A stretch of 64,000 bases of DNA from an uncultured Bacteroidales bacterium (GCA_937901525.1 CALDHX010000016.1:1-64000), one strand, 5' to 3'; counted from the first letter of the stretch, positions 25,943-35,165 are shown. Made by a program: numbers and translations. Notes: generated by a model from the letters alone, not told the origin.

Positions 25943-27313
25943 ATGCTTAAAAGAAAAATAGAATCTGTTTTGACGGAATGGAAGAAATCTAAAAATAAAA
26001 AACCTCTTGTGATAAAGGGCATTCGTCAATGTGGTAAAACATATATAGTTCAGAAATTTGCAAAAGAGAATTATGAAAATGTGGTTTATGTGAATTTTAT
26101 TCTTGAACCGGATAAAAAATCAGCCTTTTCGGGTAGTATTGATGTTGATACCATAATTCTAAACCTATCTGCTTTAATTCCGAATAGTCGTTTCATAAAA
26201 GAAAAGACTTGCATAATACTTGATGAAATTCAAGAATGTAAAGAAGCAAGGACTGCCCTGAAATCATTTCAAATAGATGGACGATTTGATGTTATTTCAA
26301 CAGGCTCACTTTTGGGCGTAAGAGGATATGAAAATAGGAGGAAAGAAGGGCAAGACTCTATTCCTGTTGGATATGAAACAATAATAGAGATGTATCCTTT
26401 GGATTTTGAAGAATTTTTATGGGCAAATGGAATAAATAATAAGGTGATTGATTCAGTGAAATCGTGCTTTGAAAAAGAAACAGTAGTTCCGGAAGGTATT
26501 CATAATGCAATGATGGAATTATTATATAGATATGTCATTGTAGGAGGTTTGCCTGAGGTCGTAAACACGTTTCTTGAAACAAAAAACATTGAACTTACAT
26601 ATCAATTACAACGTAATCTTATAGCGGAATACGAAGAAGATATGATTAAGTATGCAGACAACTCCGATAAAGTACGTATTCGAGAATGTTTTGAATCAAT
26701 TCCTAAACAATTAGCCAAAGAGAATAAGAAATTTCAATATTCCGTTGTAAGAAAAGGCGGTCGCTCATCTCAATATATAGGAAGTATTCAATGGCTTGAA
26801 GATGCAGGATTAGTAAAAAGATGTTATAATACACAAATTACGGAATTGCCACTTGAAGGAAATGCCATTAAAGACTGTTTTAAATTATACACCACAGATA
26901 TTGGCCTTTTTGTTGCTATGCTTGACTATGGTACACAAGCAGATATACTAAAAGGAAATCTTTTAGCCTATAAAGGCTCTATATTTGAAAATCTTATAGC
27001 AGATTTTCTTTGTAAATCAGGACAGAAGTTGTATTACTTCCAAAAGGATAGTGGTTTAGAGTTAGATTTTCTTGTCAGATACAAAGGAGAATGCGTAGTG
27101 ATTGAAGTCAAAGCAAAATCAGGAAAAACAAAAAGTTTAAAAACAGTTCTAAAAAACAAAAATATTTACCACGTTAATCATGCAATCAAACTTGGAAAAT
27201 ATAATATCGGACGAGAAGAAGAAATGCTTACAATACCTCTTTATATGGGTTTTCTTATTAAAGACACTCTTTCTGATGTTATAGTGCCTGATATCGATTT
27301 GAGAATTTTGTAA
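25943..27313 (+). CDS. AAA_14/DUF4143 ATP-binding protein
   Basis: A 456-aa protein of the large DUF4143 ATPase family common in Bacteroidota. It has Walker A GIRQCGKT (26-33), Walker B CIILDEIQE (about 90-98) and sensor-like DVISTGSLLGV. The C-terminal DUF4143 portion contains ENLIADFLCKSG, LYYFQKDSGLELDFLV and VIEVKAKSGKTKSL, which has the E...D...ExK spacing of a PD-(D/E)XK-like fold. The family's function is poorly known. It stands alone, with its own repeat-embedded promoter and a strong terminator, like a self-contained mobile unit. Confidence 0.88.
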   Translation: MLKRKIESVLTEWKKSKNKKPLVIKGIRQCGKTYIVQKFAKENYENVVYVNFILEPDKKSAFSGSIDVDTIILNLSALIPNSRFIKEKTCIILDEIQECKEARTALKSFQIDGRFDVISTGSLLGVRGYENRRKEGQDSIPVGYETIIEMYPLDFEEFLWANGINNKVIDSVKSCFEKETVVPEGIHNAMMELLYRYVIVGGLPEVVNTFLETKNIELTYQLQRNLIAEYEEDMIKYADNSDKVRIRECFESIPKQLAKENKKFQYSVVRKGGRSSQYIGSIQWLEDAGLVKRCYNTQITELPLEGNAIKDCFKLYTTDIGLFVAMLDYGTQADILKGNLLAYKGSIFENLIADFLCKSGQKLYYFQKDSGLELDFLVRYKGECVVIEVKAKSGKTKSLKTVLKNKNIYHVNHAIKLGKYNIGREEEMLTIPLYMGFLIKDTLSDVIVPDIDLRIL

Positions 27314-27315
27314 AA

Positions 27316-27351
27316 AAAACTCGCAAGATTTGTTTCCTGCGAGTTTTTTTT
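27316..27351. terminator. Bidirectional terminator between DUF4143 gene and acyl-CoA dehydrogenase
   Basis: AAAACTCGCA pairs with TGCGAGTTTT (27338-27347). A-run before and T-run after allow it to work on both strands for these convergent genes. Confidence 0.85.
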
Positions 27352-27383
27352 CTTTTTTGAAGTTTTAATATCTTGATTTCTAA

Positions 27384-29102
27384 TTATTCTGCTATAAGAC
27401 TTTTATAATCTTCAAGGATTGAAGCATCGAAATTGTTTATGTAAGTAATTGCTTTTTCTATTTCGGCTTGTGCAATCTTTGTCATTATGCGAGCTGATTT
27501 TGTAAACATTTCGTCTTTGTTTGCATCGTTTACAAGAAGGTTGCCCATGATTAAATAACCTGCGATTTCTACTAAACGTCTTGAATTAAAGTCAAATGCT
27601 TCTGATGAAGAACCAAATTCTTTAACTTTTTCGTAGCATTGTTCAAATGCTTCTCTTAAAGAAATCAAAGTTTGTCTCAATGGTTTCAATTCATCTCTTA
27701 CTTCAATTGCTTCGTATTCTTTTACTCTTGCTACGTATGCTCCTGAAACAACGCCTCTTATTGCTGCAACTACTTGCAATTGTGATGTTCCTTCATAAAT
27801 AGTTAAGATACGAGCATCTCTATAAAATCTTTCGCAAGCGTAATCTTTCATAAATCCGCTACCTCCGTGAACTTGAATGCAATCGTATGTGATTTGATTT
27901 GCATATTCAGAAGAGAAAAGTTTTAACATTGGAGTAAGAGCGTCTGCTAAACGTGAATATGTTTTAAGAGTTGCTCTTTCATCGTTTTCAAGTTTTCTTT
28001 CACGAGAAATAGCTTCTAAACTCTTATACATATCTACTGAACGTGCTGTTTCATAAAGTAATGTACGAATAGCATCTGTTTTAGCTCTCATATTTGCAAG
28101 CATTTCATAAACTTGTGGGAAGTTAATGATTGCTTTACCAAATTGTTCTCTTTCGTTAGCGTATTTAACTGCTTCTCTATATGCTGCTTCTGCAAGTCCT
28201 ACTGATTGAGCTCCAACTCCAAGTCTTGCTCCATTCATTAGGCTCATTACATATTTTATAAGTCCAAGTTTTCTATCACCTACAAGTTGTGCAGGAGCGT
28301 TGTTGAATACTAATTCGGCAGTAGGAGAGCCTTTAATACCAAGTTTATTTTCTATACGGCGAACAGTTACGGCTTGATTTGCTCTATCGTAAACAAAATA
28401 ACTTAAACCTCTACCATCGGTTGTGCCTTCTTCGCTACGTGCAAGCACTAATTTGATGTCGGCATCACCATTTGTGATAAAACGTTTAACACCGTTTAAT
28501 CTCCAACAATTATTTGCTTCATCAAAAGTAGCTTTCAATCCAACGGCTTGAAGATCTGAGCCTGCATCAGGTTCAGTTAAGTCCATTGAACAAGTATCTC
28601 CTTTATTGATTCTTGGAAGGAATTCATTTTTTATTTCTTCTGATGCAAATTCATAAATAGTTTCAGCACAGTCTTGTAATCCCCAAATGTTTGCAAAACC
28701 ACAATCTCCTCTTGAAACTATTTCTGCTGCCATTACATAAGGAACATAAGAGAAATTCAAACCATCATATTGACGAGGAAGACTTAGTCCATAAACTCCT
28801 GCGTCTTTTAATGCTTGATGATTCTTTTGTGTTCCGTCTGCATAAACGATTGCATTGTTTTCTATTCTTGGTCCTTGTTTATCTACGCTTTCTGCGTTTT
28901 CCCAAAGAACATCTGCTGATATTTCTCCAATAATTCCTAAAACTTTTTCGTATGAATCTATTGCATCTTCAAAGTTTTCAGGAGCGAAATCATATTTATC
29001 TTTATCTGCATAGTCTCTTTCTTTCAAACGAACGATTTCTTGCATCAATTCGTGTTTAAGATGAAACTTTAAACCTTCATTATCATTAAAAAAATTACCC
29101 AT
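27384..29102 (-). CDS. Acyl-CoA dehydrogenase family flavoprotein
   Basis: A 572-aa FAD enzyme, longer than the usual ~380 aa because of a C-terminal extension from about 450. Family marks are DLTEPDAGSDLQAV, NGVKRFITNGDADI, GARLGVGAQSVGLAEAAYREAVKYANEREQFGK, then IQVHGGSGFMKDYACERFYRDARILTIYEGTSQLQ. It oxidises an acyl-CoA thioester and gives electrons to ETF, encoded just upstream (2-bp gap to etfA). The substrate is unknown; in amino-acid fermenters short or branched acyl-CoA is likely. Confidence 0.93.
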   Translation of the reverse strand: MGNFFNDNEGLKFHLKHELMQEIVRLKERDYADKDKYDFAPENFEDAIDSYEKVLGIIGEISADVLWENAESVDKQGPRIENNAIVYADGTQKNHQALKDAGVYGLSLPRQYDGLNFSYVPYVMAAEIVSRGDCGFANIWGLQDCAETIYEFASEEIKNEFLPRINKGDTCSMDLTEPDAGSDLQAVGLKATFDEANNCWRLNGVKRFITNGDADIKLVLARSEEGTTDGRGLSYFVYDRANQAVTVRRIENKLGIKGSPTAELVFNNAPAQLVGDRKLGLIKYVMSLMNGARLGVGAQSVGLAEAAYREAVKYANEREQFGKAIINFPQVYEMLANMRAKTDAIRTLLYETARSVDMYKSLEAISRERKLENDERATLKTYSRLADALTPMLKLFSSEYANQITYDCIQVHGGSGFMKDYACERFYRDARILTIYEGTSQLQVVAAIRGVVSGAYVARVKEYEAIEVRDELKPLRQTLISLREAFEQCYEKVKEFGSSSEAFDFNSRRLVEIAGYLIMGNLLVNDANKDEMFTKSARIMTKIAQAEIEKAITYINNFDASILEDYKSLIAE

Positions 29103-29104
29103 AT

Positions 29105-30130
29105 CTATTTAGTATTTGCTTTATAATATTTAATAAGTTTTGGTATTATTTCAAAAGCATCACCAATAATTGTATAATCTGCAATTGAATTGATAGGAGC
29201 CTTTGCATCGGTATTGATACTTATTATCTTAGAAGATTGATCCATACCGGCACGATGTTGAACAGCACCACTTACTCCACATGCAATGCAAAGTTTTGGA
29301 CGAATTGTAACACCTGTTTGACCAACTTGACGTTCGTGTTCTGCCATTCCTGCGTCAACTGCTGCTCTTGTTGCTCCAACTTCTCCACCTAAAACCTTTG
29401 CAAGCTCATGAACAAGTTTAAAACCATCTTTTCCACTTGCCATACCATAACCTCCAATAACTACTATTTGAGCATTTTTGATATTTATCTTTTGAGCTTC
29501 AATTTCTCTTGAAAGAATCTTTACACAAAAGTCGCTTTCTTCAACATATTTTGCAACATCTAAAACATTTAAACAACCTTTGTAAGTTTCAGAATAGATT
29601 TCTTTCTTCATAACACCCTCACGAACTGTTGCCATTTGAGGACGTGTTTCAGGATTGATAATAGTTGCAATGATGTTTCCTCCAAATGCAGGACGAATTT
29701 GATATAATAACTTATCGTAAACCTTTCCTGCTTTTTTGTCTTCGTGAGAACCAATTTCAAGTGAAGTACAATCGGCAGTCAATCCACAACCAAGGAAAGA
29801 AGAAATTCTTGGTGCTAAATCTCTACCAACACTTGTTGCTCCAAATAAACAAATTTGAGCTTCTTTTTCTTTCAATAATTTAGTAACTATTGAAAAATGA
29901 GGAAGGGTTTGATAAGGGAATAATCTCTCATCATTAGCATAGTTAATAATATCAACTCCGTAAGGGTAAAGAGTTGCTTCCAAATTCTCAATATTAGAAC
30001 CTATAACAATAGCTTCTAATTGACAAGACAAATCGTTTGCTAATTTTCTTGCTTTGGAAATCAATTCCAAACTCACATCAGCAATCAATCCTTCTTCTGT
30101 TATCTCGCAATATACAAATATATTATTCAT
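29105..30130 (-). CDS. etfA: Electron transfer flavoprotein, alpha subunit
   Basis: A 341-aa FAD-binding ETF subunit. The C-terminal domain has the FAD signature: GGYGMASG, GATRAAVDAGM, VGQTGVTIRPKLCIACGVSGAVQHRAGM, then IISINTDAKAPINSIADYTI. The N-terminal domain is shared with EtfB. Order etfB-etfA-acyl-CoA dehydrogenase with gaps of 26 and 2 bp indicates one operon. Whether it is a simple or a bifurcating ETF cannot be settled by eye. Confidence 0.95.
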   Translation of the reverse strand: MNNIFVYCEITEEGLIADVSLELISKARKLANDLSCQLEAIVIGSNIENLEATLYPYGVDIINYANDERLFPYQTLPHFSIVTKLLKEKEAQICLFGATSVGRDLAPRISSFLGCGLTADCTSLEIGSHEDKKAGKVYDKLLYQIRPAFGGNIIATIINPETRPQMATVREGVMKKEIYSETYKGCLNVLDVAKYVEESDFCVKILSREIEAQKINIKNAQIVVIGGYGMASGKDGFKLVHELAKVLGGEVGATRAAVDAGMAEHERQVGQTGVTIRPKLCIACGVSGAVQHRAGMDQSSKIISINTDAKAPINSIADYTIIGDAFEIIPKLIKYYKANTK

Positions 30131-30156
30131 TTTCTTTACGTTTTAAGTTTGAAAAA

Positions 30157-31029
30157 TTAACCGATGATATGTGTTGCAATTAACTCTTTTACTAAATCGT
30201 TCAACGCCTCTTCGGTGTTTTCAACATTGATGCTTTCTTTCTCAGCCAAAACTACATTTTCAATTTTCTTAACCTTAGTAGGAGAACCACTCAATCCTAA
30301 ACGGCTATCTTCTGCTTGAATATCAGCAGCACTCCATTGATCAATCTTCAAATAAGGTTTTCTTTCCCAAAGAGCAGTACAATCTTTTTGTTGCTCAGCA
30401 GCCTCAGCCTCAGAAAGAGCATATTTATATTTCATCAAACGCTTAGCTTGGTGGAAACGACACTCAGGAGCACTTCCGTGAACAGTTATCAAACAAGGAT
30501 AACCACTTTCTACAATTTCTATACCTCTTTCTAAACGTCTTTTTATTTGTATTCTGTTTTCGTTTACATTTACTACTTCTTCTGCATAAGTGATTTGAGG
30601 ACAAGAAAGTTTTTCTGCTACCTGAGGTCCAACTTGTGCAGTATCACCATCAATTGCTTGACGACCTGCAAGAATCAAATCAACCTTACCAAGTTTCTTT
30701 ACACCTTGTGAAATAGTGTAAGAAGTTGCAAGAGTATCACTACCAGCAACCTTTCTATCAGAAATCACATAACCACAATCTGCTCCACGATAAAGAGAAT
30801 CTCTTATTATGTCAGCTGCTCTTGAAGGTCCCATAGTAAGGACACAAACTTCTGCATCTTTAATATTATCCTTTATATGCAAAGCCATTTCCAAAGCATT
30901 TAAGTCTTCTGGATTGAAAATAGCAGGTAAAGCGGCTCTATTAACAGTACCCTCTGCTGTCATAGCATCTTTTCCAACGTTACGTGTATCAGGCACTTGC
31001 TTAGCCAAAACTACAATTTTAAAACTCAT
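30157..31029 (-). CDS. etfB: Electron transfer flavoprotein, beta subunit
   Basis: A 290-aa ETF beta subunit. It opens FKIVVLAKQVPDTRNVG and has NPEDLNALEMAL, VLTMGPSRAADIIRDSLYRGADCGYVIS and the adenine-nucleotide motif LILAGRQAIDGDTAQVGPQVAEKL. It is somewhat longer than the ~250-aa mitochondrial type. It is first gene of the ETF/acyl-CoA dehydrogenase operon, with a -7 box 30 bp upstream. Confidence 0.95.
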   Translation of the reverse strand: MSFKIVVLAKQVPDTRNVGKDAMTAEGTVNRAALPAIFNPEDLNALEMALHIKDNIKDAEVCVLTMGPSRAADIIRDSLYRGADCGYVISDRKVAGSDTLATSYTISQGVKKLGKVDLILAGRQAIDGDTAQVGPQVAEKLSCPQITYAEEVVNVNENRIQIKRRLERGIEIVESGYPCLITVHGSAPECRFHQAKRLMKYKYALSEAEAAEQQKDCTALWERKPYLKIDQWSAADIQAEDSRLGLSGSPTKVKKIENVVLAEKESINVENTEEALNDLVKELIATHIIG

Positions 31030-31058
31030 TATTATTCAAATTTAGTTAAAAATCTTTG

Positions 31059-31066
31059 CAAAAATA
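31059..31066 (-). promoter_or_regulatory. -7 box (TATTTTTG) of etfB operon
   Basis: TATTTTTG on the minus strand, 30 bp before the etfB start codon at 31029. Confidence 0.6.
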
Positions 31067-31130
31067 AGAAAAAAAATAGAATAAACACACAAAAAGCCAA
31101 AAAACCACAAAAACTCAACCCATAAAAAAA

Positions 31131-31215
31131 CAAAGAAATAATTTTAAAACTCTTGATTTTTTTTGAATTTTTCTTTGATTTTTTTAGTTTTTTCTTTGAT
31201 TTTTTCTTATCTTTG
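31131..31215 (-). repeat. 21-bp-phased array, reverse orientation
   Basis: Words CAAAG (31131), CTTGA (31152), CTTTG (31173) and CTTTG (31194) keep a 21-bp phase; the final CTTTG at 31211 forms part of the -7 box of the next gene. The array lies between the divergent etfB operon and the HTH gene. Confidence 0.7.
31208..31215 (+). promoter_or_regulatory. -7 box (TATCTTTG) of the HTH gene
   Basis: TATCTTTG on the plus strand, 28 bp before the ATG at 31244. It sits at the end of an A/T-rich 21-bp array. Confidence 0.6.
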
Positions 31216-31243
31216 TAGGGCCTAACCAAATAAAAGAAAAGAT

Positions 31244-31672
31244 ATGAAAAAGCAAATAAAACCTTACACAGTAATAGATTGGGAAGATTTACAACTTATA
31301 AAATTTTGGGGAAAATATTACATAGAAGAAGAAACACAAGAAATGAAATTAAAAAAATTAACCTCAACCGATCTACTTATTATATTCTATATAAAAGGTT
31401 TCGGTCAGCAAGGCTATTACGGTTCACAAAGAGCAATAGCCGAGTTGCTTGGAATAACACCCGAACAAGTCAATAGAAGTATGAAAATACTACTTAAAGT
31501 GATTAATTCATTTAACAAAGAGCCCTTATTCATTAAAGATGATACAAAAATCTGTTACAATCAAAAATTTCTATATCACAAAAACGGAGAGAAACTAAAA
31601 TATCTCGATTTTATGCGAGAAAAATACAAAAGAAGGAAAAAAGAAGAACCAGAAGAAGAACTTAACTATTAA
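31244..31672 (+). CDS. Small winged-helix-like DNA-binding protein
   Basis: A 142-aa, strongly basic protein. Residues about 40-85 read as a helix-turn-helix: LTSTDLLIIFYIKGFG, then SQRAIAELLGITPEQVNRSMKILLK, where AIAELLG-ITPEQVNRSM has turn and recognition-helix spacing. The C-terminus is KYKRRKKEE-like and highly charged. No family is recognised; a replication-initiator or regulator role is possible. Directly after its stop codon come 22-bp tandem repeats (31671-31790), a natural candidate binding site. It has its own promoter. Confidence 0.7.
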   Translation: MKKQIKPYTVIDWEDLQLIKFWGKYYIEEETQEMKLKKLTSTDLLIIFYIKGFGQQGYYGSQRAIAELLGITPEQVNRSMKILLKVINSFNKEPLFIKDDTKICYNQKFLYHKNGEKLKYLDFMREKYKRRKKEEPEEELNY

Positions 31673-31790
31673 TCAATCAAGTATTGATTAAACATCTATC
31701 AAGTATAGACATTACATCTATCAAGTATAGACATTGCATCAATCAAGTATAGACATTACATCAATCAAAAATTGACAAAACATCAACATG
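31671..31790 (+). repeat. 22-bp iteron-like tandem repeats
   Basis: Units of exactly 22 bp start CATC at 31693, 31715, 31737 and 31759, plus a partial at 31781 and a degenerate first unit at 31671. The unit core is ATCAAGTATAGACATT. The first unit contains the dyad AATCAA-GTA-TTGATT. The unit length is not a multiple of 3, so it is not a coding repeat. Spacing of two helical turns and the adjoining HTH gene resemble plasmid iterons or a multi-site operator. Confidence 0.8.
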
Positions 31791-31931
31791 TAATATATAA
31801 TAAATAATAAAGATAAAAAAAGAAACTAAAAAATAGCAACAAGCATGTAAAAATATAAGATGCAAAAAACATAAAACATGAAATTAGTGTCAATATAGGG
31901 AACTAACAAATTTTTAAAAAAAACAAGAAAA

Positions 31932-32720
31932 ATGAAAAAATTAGCATTATCATTAGTTGCCTTATTTTTGGCAAATGTAGCTTTGGCTCAAATTAACTTT
32001 AATGACATCAATCCTGATGCGAGTGTAACAACTGAAAACGAAATGGGATACCCAATTTATGTTTATGGAGTAGGGGAATGGAATGCGGAATTTTATATTC
32101 AAAATTATATTCCTTATTCTTCCTATGTTGCTTGTTTTGTTGAAGGCGCTGGCGTGGTTGTAAATTCGGGAGATATAAATGGAATGCAAACAATTAAGCC
32201 ATTGCAAGCAGGGGAAATGATTGGAAGTTCTTCTATGTTTGCAATAAGTGATGGCGCTCCTGTCTTTCCTGCAATTTATGATGCAGAAGTATTCACAAAT
32301 TGGATGGGACAAACCGCTTATGTAGGTTTTCAAGTAAAGAATGCAGGTGCTGTTCATTACGGTTGGATAAAAATGAGTGTGAATAGTAATAATACATTTA
32401 CTGTTTTTGAATATGCTTATCAAACTTCTGCAAATACTCCTATTGCAGCAGGAGATAAAGGTGGTGTAGGAATTGAATCTGCTGTTGTTTCAAACAATAT
32501 TTCTCTTTATCCAAATCCTGCAATGGATAACTTAACTCTAAACTTTAATGAAATGGTGGAAGTAGTTAAGATTTATTCTGTTGATGGCAGAGAAATAGAA
32601 AGTTTTATTCCTTCTTCATTGAATGAAACTATAAGTGTAAAAGATTATAAAAGTGGAGTTTATTTTGTGGTTTCTTTTAATGGAAATGAAAAATCGATTT
32701 CTAAATTTATCGTAAAATAA
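31932..32720 (+). CDS. T9SS type A sorting-domain protein
   Basis: A 262-aa exported protein: signal peptide 1-20 (MKKLALSLVALFLANVALAQ), a domain of about 160 residues with alternating strands (VYGVGEWNAEFYIQNYIP, TAYVGFQVKNAGAVHYGWIKMSV), and a type A sorting domain (ISLYPNPAMDNLTL, VVKIYSVDGREIE, GVYFVVSFNGN, KFIVK). The central YVGFQ...HYGWIK pattern is frequent in small secreted Bacteroidota proteins, but no activity is known. Monocistronic; no good promoter box was found in the upstream 140 bp. Confidence 0.85.
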   Translation: MKKLALSLVALFLANVALAQINFNDINPDASVTTENEMGYPIYVYGVGEWNAEFYIQNYIPYSSYVACFVEGAGVVVNSGDINGMQTIKPLQAGEMIGSSSMFAISDGAPVFPAIYDAEVFTNWMGQTAYVGFQVKNAGAVHYGWIKMSVNSNNTFTVFEYAYQTSANTPIAAGDKGGVGIESAVVSNNISLYPNPAMDNLTLNFNEMVEVVKIYSVDGREIESFIPSSLNETISVKDYKSGVYFVVSFNGNEKSISKFIVK

Positions 32721-32740
32721 TTTATTCTTTACATTAAACA

Positions 32741-32770
32741 AAAGGGCGTTTGTCTATGACTTACGCCTTT
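32741..32770. terminator. Probable bidirectional terminator
   Basis: AAAGGGCGT and ACGCCTTTT (from 32763) can pair with a small bulge, with a T-rich tract after it on the plus strand. It separates two convergent genes and overlaps the 3' end of the CAT-like gene. The stem is weaker than others in the window. Confidence 0.5.
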
Positions 32771-33378
32771 TTTATTTCTTTTTGTAAAAGTTCAAGGAAT
32801 TTAGCTCCGTGTCCGCCGTCCATTTGTGAGTGATGAAATTGAAAAGATATTGGTAGTAGTGTTTTAAAAAGATGTTTGCGATATTTTCCCCACATAAGCA
32901 TTGGATTTGTGAATTTATCTGTGTATTGATTTACTATGCTATCAAGCTCGGTTGCAATCATTGCCGAAGTTCCTATTATCATATAATCTTCTAAGAAATT
33001 ACTTTTGTTTTCTTGTGAGGTGCGTTGAGTTAATTGTGTGTAGTCTTTGACAAATTGTGTTAAGTCTTCGTTGAATGCAATGTCGCAAGAGTTAATTCCT
33101 CCTTTTTTATTGTTTACAATTACATTTATTGCAATTTTGTCATATTTATATAGTTTGTCTTTTTCTATAAGTAGATAAAATTCTTCAATTTGACTTGCTG
33201 CTTTTCCTATACACCAACATAATAAGGCGTTGAAACTAATGTTTAATTTTTTACTTTGTTTTAGAAGATTGCTAACGTTGAATGTTTTTGTTAAGGTAAC
33301 CATTGGCATTGGTGAAGAAAGCCATAGATTAAAGGCTTCTGCGCGAGAGGTTTCTTGTGGATTGATTTGTATTTTCAT
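32761..33378 (-). CDS. CatA-like chloramphenicol acetyltransferase family protein
   Basis: A 205-aa protein of the trimeric CAT fold. The catalytic motif FQFHHSQMDGGHG (His about 182-183) and the NALLCWCIGKA helix match CatA-type enzymes. Normal length is about 210-220 aa. Chromosomal CAT-like proteins in Bacteroidales often have unknown acceptors, so resistance to chloramphenicol should not be assumed. It is 15 bp downstream of the FecE-like ATPase gene and may be co-transcribed with that importer. Confidence 0.8.
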   Translation of the reverse strand: MKIQINPQETSRAEAFNLWLSSPMPMVTLTKTFNVSNLLKQSKKLNISFNALLCWCIGKAASQIEEFYLLIEKDKLYKYDKIAINVIVNNKKGGINSCDIAFNEDLTQFVKDYTQLTQRTSQENKSNFLEDYMIIGTSAMIATELDSIVNQYTDKFTNPMLMWGKYRKHLFKTLLPISFQFHHSQMDGGHGAKFLELLQKEIKKA

Positions 33379-33393
33379 AATTTAATATGAGTG

Positions 33394-34146
33394 TTATTGT
33401 ATAATCTTTATCCAATTATCAACAATATCTACTTTTATTCCAAAATGTTTTGAGATATTTTCTTGTGTAAGGACTTGTTTGCTTTCTCCTTTTGCTACTA
33501 ATTCTCCTTGGTTGAGAAGGATTACCTCATCGCAATATCGCATTGCAAGGTTTAGGTCGTGAATTATGATTAGGATTGTAGTGTTTGTTTCTTTGTTGAT
33601 TTGTTTTAGCAATTCCATTATGTCGAATTGATGACGTATGTCAAGAGATGAAATAGGTTCATCAAGCATTAGAATAGGTGTTTGTTGCGAAAGGGCTCTT
33701 GCAATGATTAAGCGTTGAAATTCTCCTCCGCTTAGGTTTTTTGCGTTCATATCTCTTAGATGCCAAGTGTTTGTTCTTAGCATTGATTGTTTTACTATTT
33801 CAAGGTCTTCTTGACTATCGGCATATAGTGGTTTTTGATAAGGGATTCTTCCCATTAAGGCTATTTGTAGGGCTGAAAAGTCAAACATTAAATTAGTTTG
33901 TTGTGGCACTAAGGCTATTGTTTGTGCTAATTTTTTTGCAGAGTAGAGGTTTATGTCTTTTTGATTTATGAATACTTTTCCGTTTTTGATTGGATTGATT
34001 CTTGAAAGGGCTTTTAATAAGGTGCTTTTTCCTGAACCATTGTTGCCAAGTATTCCATAAATCTTTCCTTTTTCTATTTGAAAGTTTATGTCTTTTAGGA
34101 TTTGTTTTTCTCCTATTGTGTAGTTAAGCCTATTTACTTCTATCAT
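33394..34146 (-). CDS. Iron-siderophore/cobalamin ABC importer ATPase
   Basis: A 250-aa FecE/BtuD-type ATPase: Walker A GNNGSGKSTL (about 34-43), NLSGGEFQRLIIARALSQ, Walker B ILMLDEPISSLD, and switch IIIHDLNLAMRYCD. The start overlaps the permease stop by 4 bp. With FecCD permease it would drive uptake of a siderophore, haem or cobalamin; no binding protein or TonB receptor lies next to it to show which. Confidence 0.93.
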   Translation of the reverse strand: MIEVNRLNYTIGEKQILKDINFQIEKGKIYGILGNNGSGKSTLLKALSRINPIKNGKVFINQKDINLYSAKKLAQTIALVPQQTNLMFDFSALQIALMGRIPYQKPLYADSQEDLEIVKQSMLRTNTWHLRDMNAKNLSGGEFQRLIIARALSQQTPILMLDEPISSLDIRHQFDIMELLKQINKETNTTILIIIHDLNLAMRYCDEVILLNQGELVAKGESKQVLTQENISKHFGIKVDIVDNWIKIIQ

Positions 34147-35165
34147 TGATTTAAACGTTTTTTTGCGTTAAACAATAGGTAGATAAAAAATGGTGAGCCT
34201 ATTAAGGCGGTTATGCTTCCAACGGGTATTTCGCTCGGTGGCATAAGTGTGCGAGAAAGTAGGTCGGAAGAGAGCATAAATATCATTCCTCCTAATATGG
34301 AAAAAGGAATTAGTTTTCTATTGTCGGAGCCTATTATTAAGCGTACAATGTGTGGCACAACTAATCCTATGAATCCTATTACTCCACTTTCGCTTACAAT
34401 GAGTGAAACCATTAGGGTGCAGATTAAAAGAATGATTCTTTTTGTTCTTTCTACGTTTACTCCAAGTGTTTTGGCTGTTTGTGTGTCTATTAGCAAGGCA
34501 TTTAAATCTCTTGCGTGATAGGTTATACATATTATGCCGATTGCAACTGCAATGCTTACGCCTATTAGTGAGTTGTAGTCTATATTTGAAAGCGAACCCA
34601 TTGTCCAAAAGACTATTTTCTCAATTTGTTCTTGATTTAGTATCATTAAAAGTGAGATAAAGGCTGAGGCAAGAAAGTTTATCGAGATTCCTGCAAGTAA
34701 AAGGGTTGTTGTGTGTATGCGATTGCCGTATGAGGCTATTTTTATTATGATTATTACGCTTAGAAAGGCAAATAGAAAACTCATTCCACTTATTCCAAGA
34801 ATGAAACTTTCTAATCCAAGTACTATTGCAAGGGTTGCTCCAAGCGATGCACCGGAGGAAACTCCAAGAATATAGGGATCGGAAAGTGGATTGCGAAAAA
34901 TAGATTGAAAAGCAAGCCCACAAAGTGAAAGTCCTGCACCTGCAAGAGCTGCAAAGAGTGTTCGTGGTATTCTTATGTTGAAAATAATGTAACTAACTCC
35001 GGGATTTATTTCGTCAAGGTTTGAGGAAATAATAGGGGAGAGAAGAACTTTTAAAGAATCACCTACACTTATACTTCCACTTCCTACTATGCAACTAAGA
35101 AATATTAAAATAAGGCATAGTAGTGAAAGAAGTATAAGTGTAAGAGTGTTCTTTTTTGATTTCAC
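34143..35165 (-). CDS. FecCD-family ABC importer permease
   Basis: A 340-aa inner-membrane permease with about ten transmembrane helices. Family motifs are RIPRTLFAALAGAGLSLCGLAFQSIFRNPLSDPYILGVSSGASLGA near the N-terminus and GVIGFIGLVVPHIVRLIIGSDNRKLIPFS near the C-terminus, which contains the ATPase-coupling loop. It starts immediately after the SulP gene stop (1 bp), so these may form one transcript sulP-permease-ATPase-CAT-like. Confidence 0.93.
   Translation of the reverse strand: MKSKKNTLTLILLSLLCLILIFLSCIVGSGSISVGDSLKVLLSPIISSNLDEINPGVSYIIFNIRIPRTLFAALAGAGLSLCGLAFQSIFRNPLSDPYILGVSSGASLGATLAIVLGLESFILGISGMSFLFAFLSVIIIIKIASYGNRIHTTTLLLAGISINFLASAFISLLMILNQEQIEKIVFWTMGSLSNIDYNSLIGVSIAVAIGIICITYHARDLNALLIDTQTAKTLGVNVERTKRIILLICTLMVSLIVSESGVIGFIGLVVPHIVRLIIGSDNRKLIPFSILGGMIFMLSSDLLSRTLMPPSEIPVGSITALIGSPFFIYLLFNAKKRLNQ

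Noticed and set aside
25826..26029. 67-codon minus-strand open frame with repeated LHFFQRIN
   Set aside because: It is the 33-bp promoter repeat read backwards (33 bp is 11 codons, so it stays open) plus the antisense of the ATPase start.
31032..31229. 65-codon minus-strand lysine-rich open frame
   Set aside because: Produced by the A-rich array between etfB and the HTH gene; it overlaps both promoters.
31671..31790. Possible CRISPR or protein-coding tandem repeat
   Set aside because: Repeats are contiguous without spacers, and 22 bp is not a multiple of three; no cas genes.
32761..33378. Acquired chloramphenicol-resistance gene
   Set aside because: Only family-level similarity is visible, there is no mobile element nearby, and composition looks like the neighbours; resistance is not supported.
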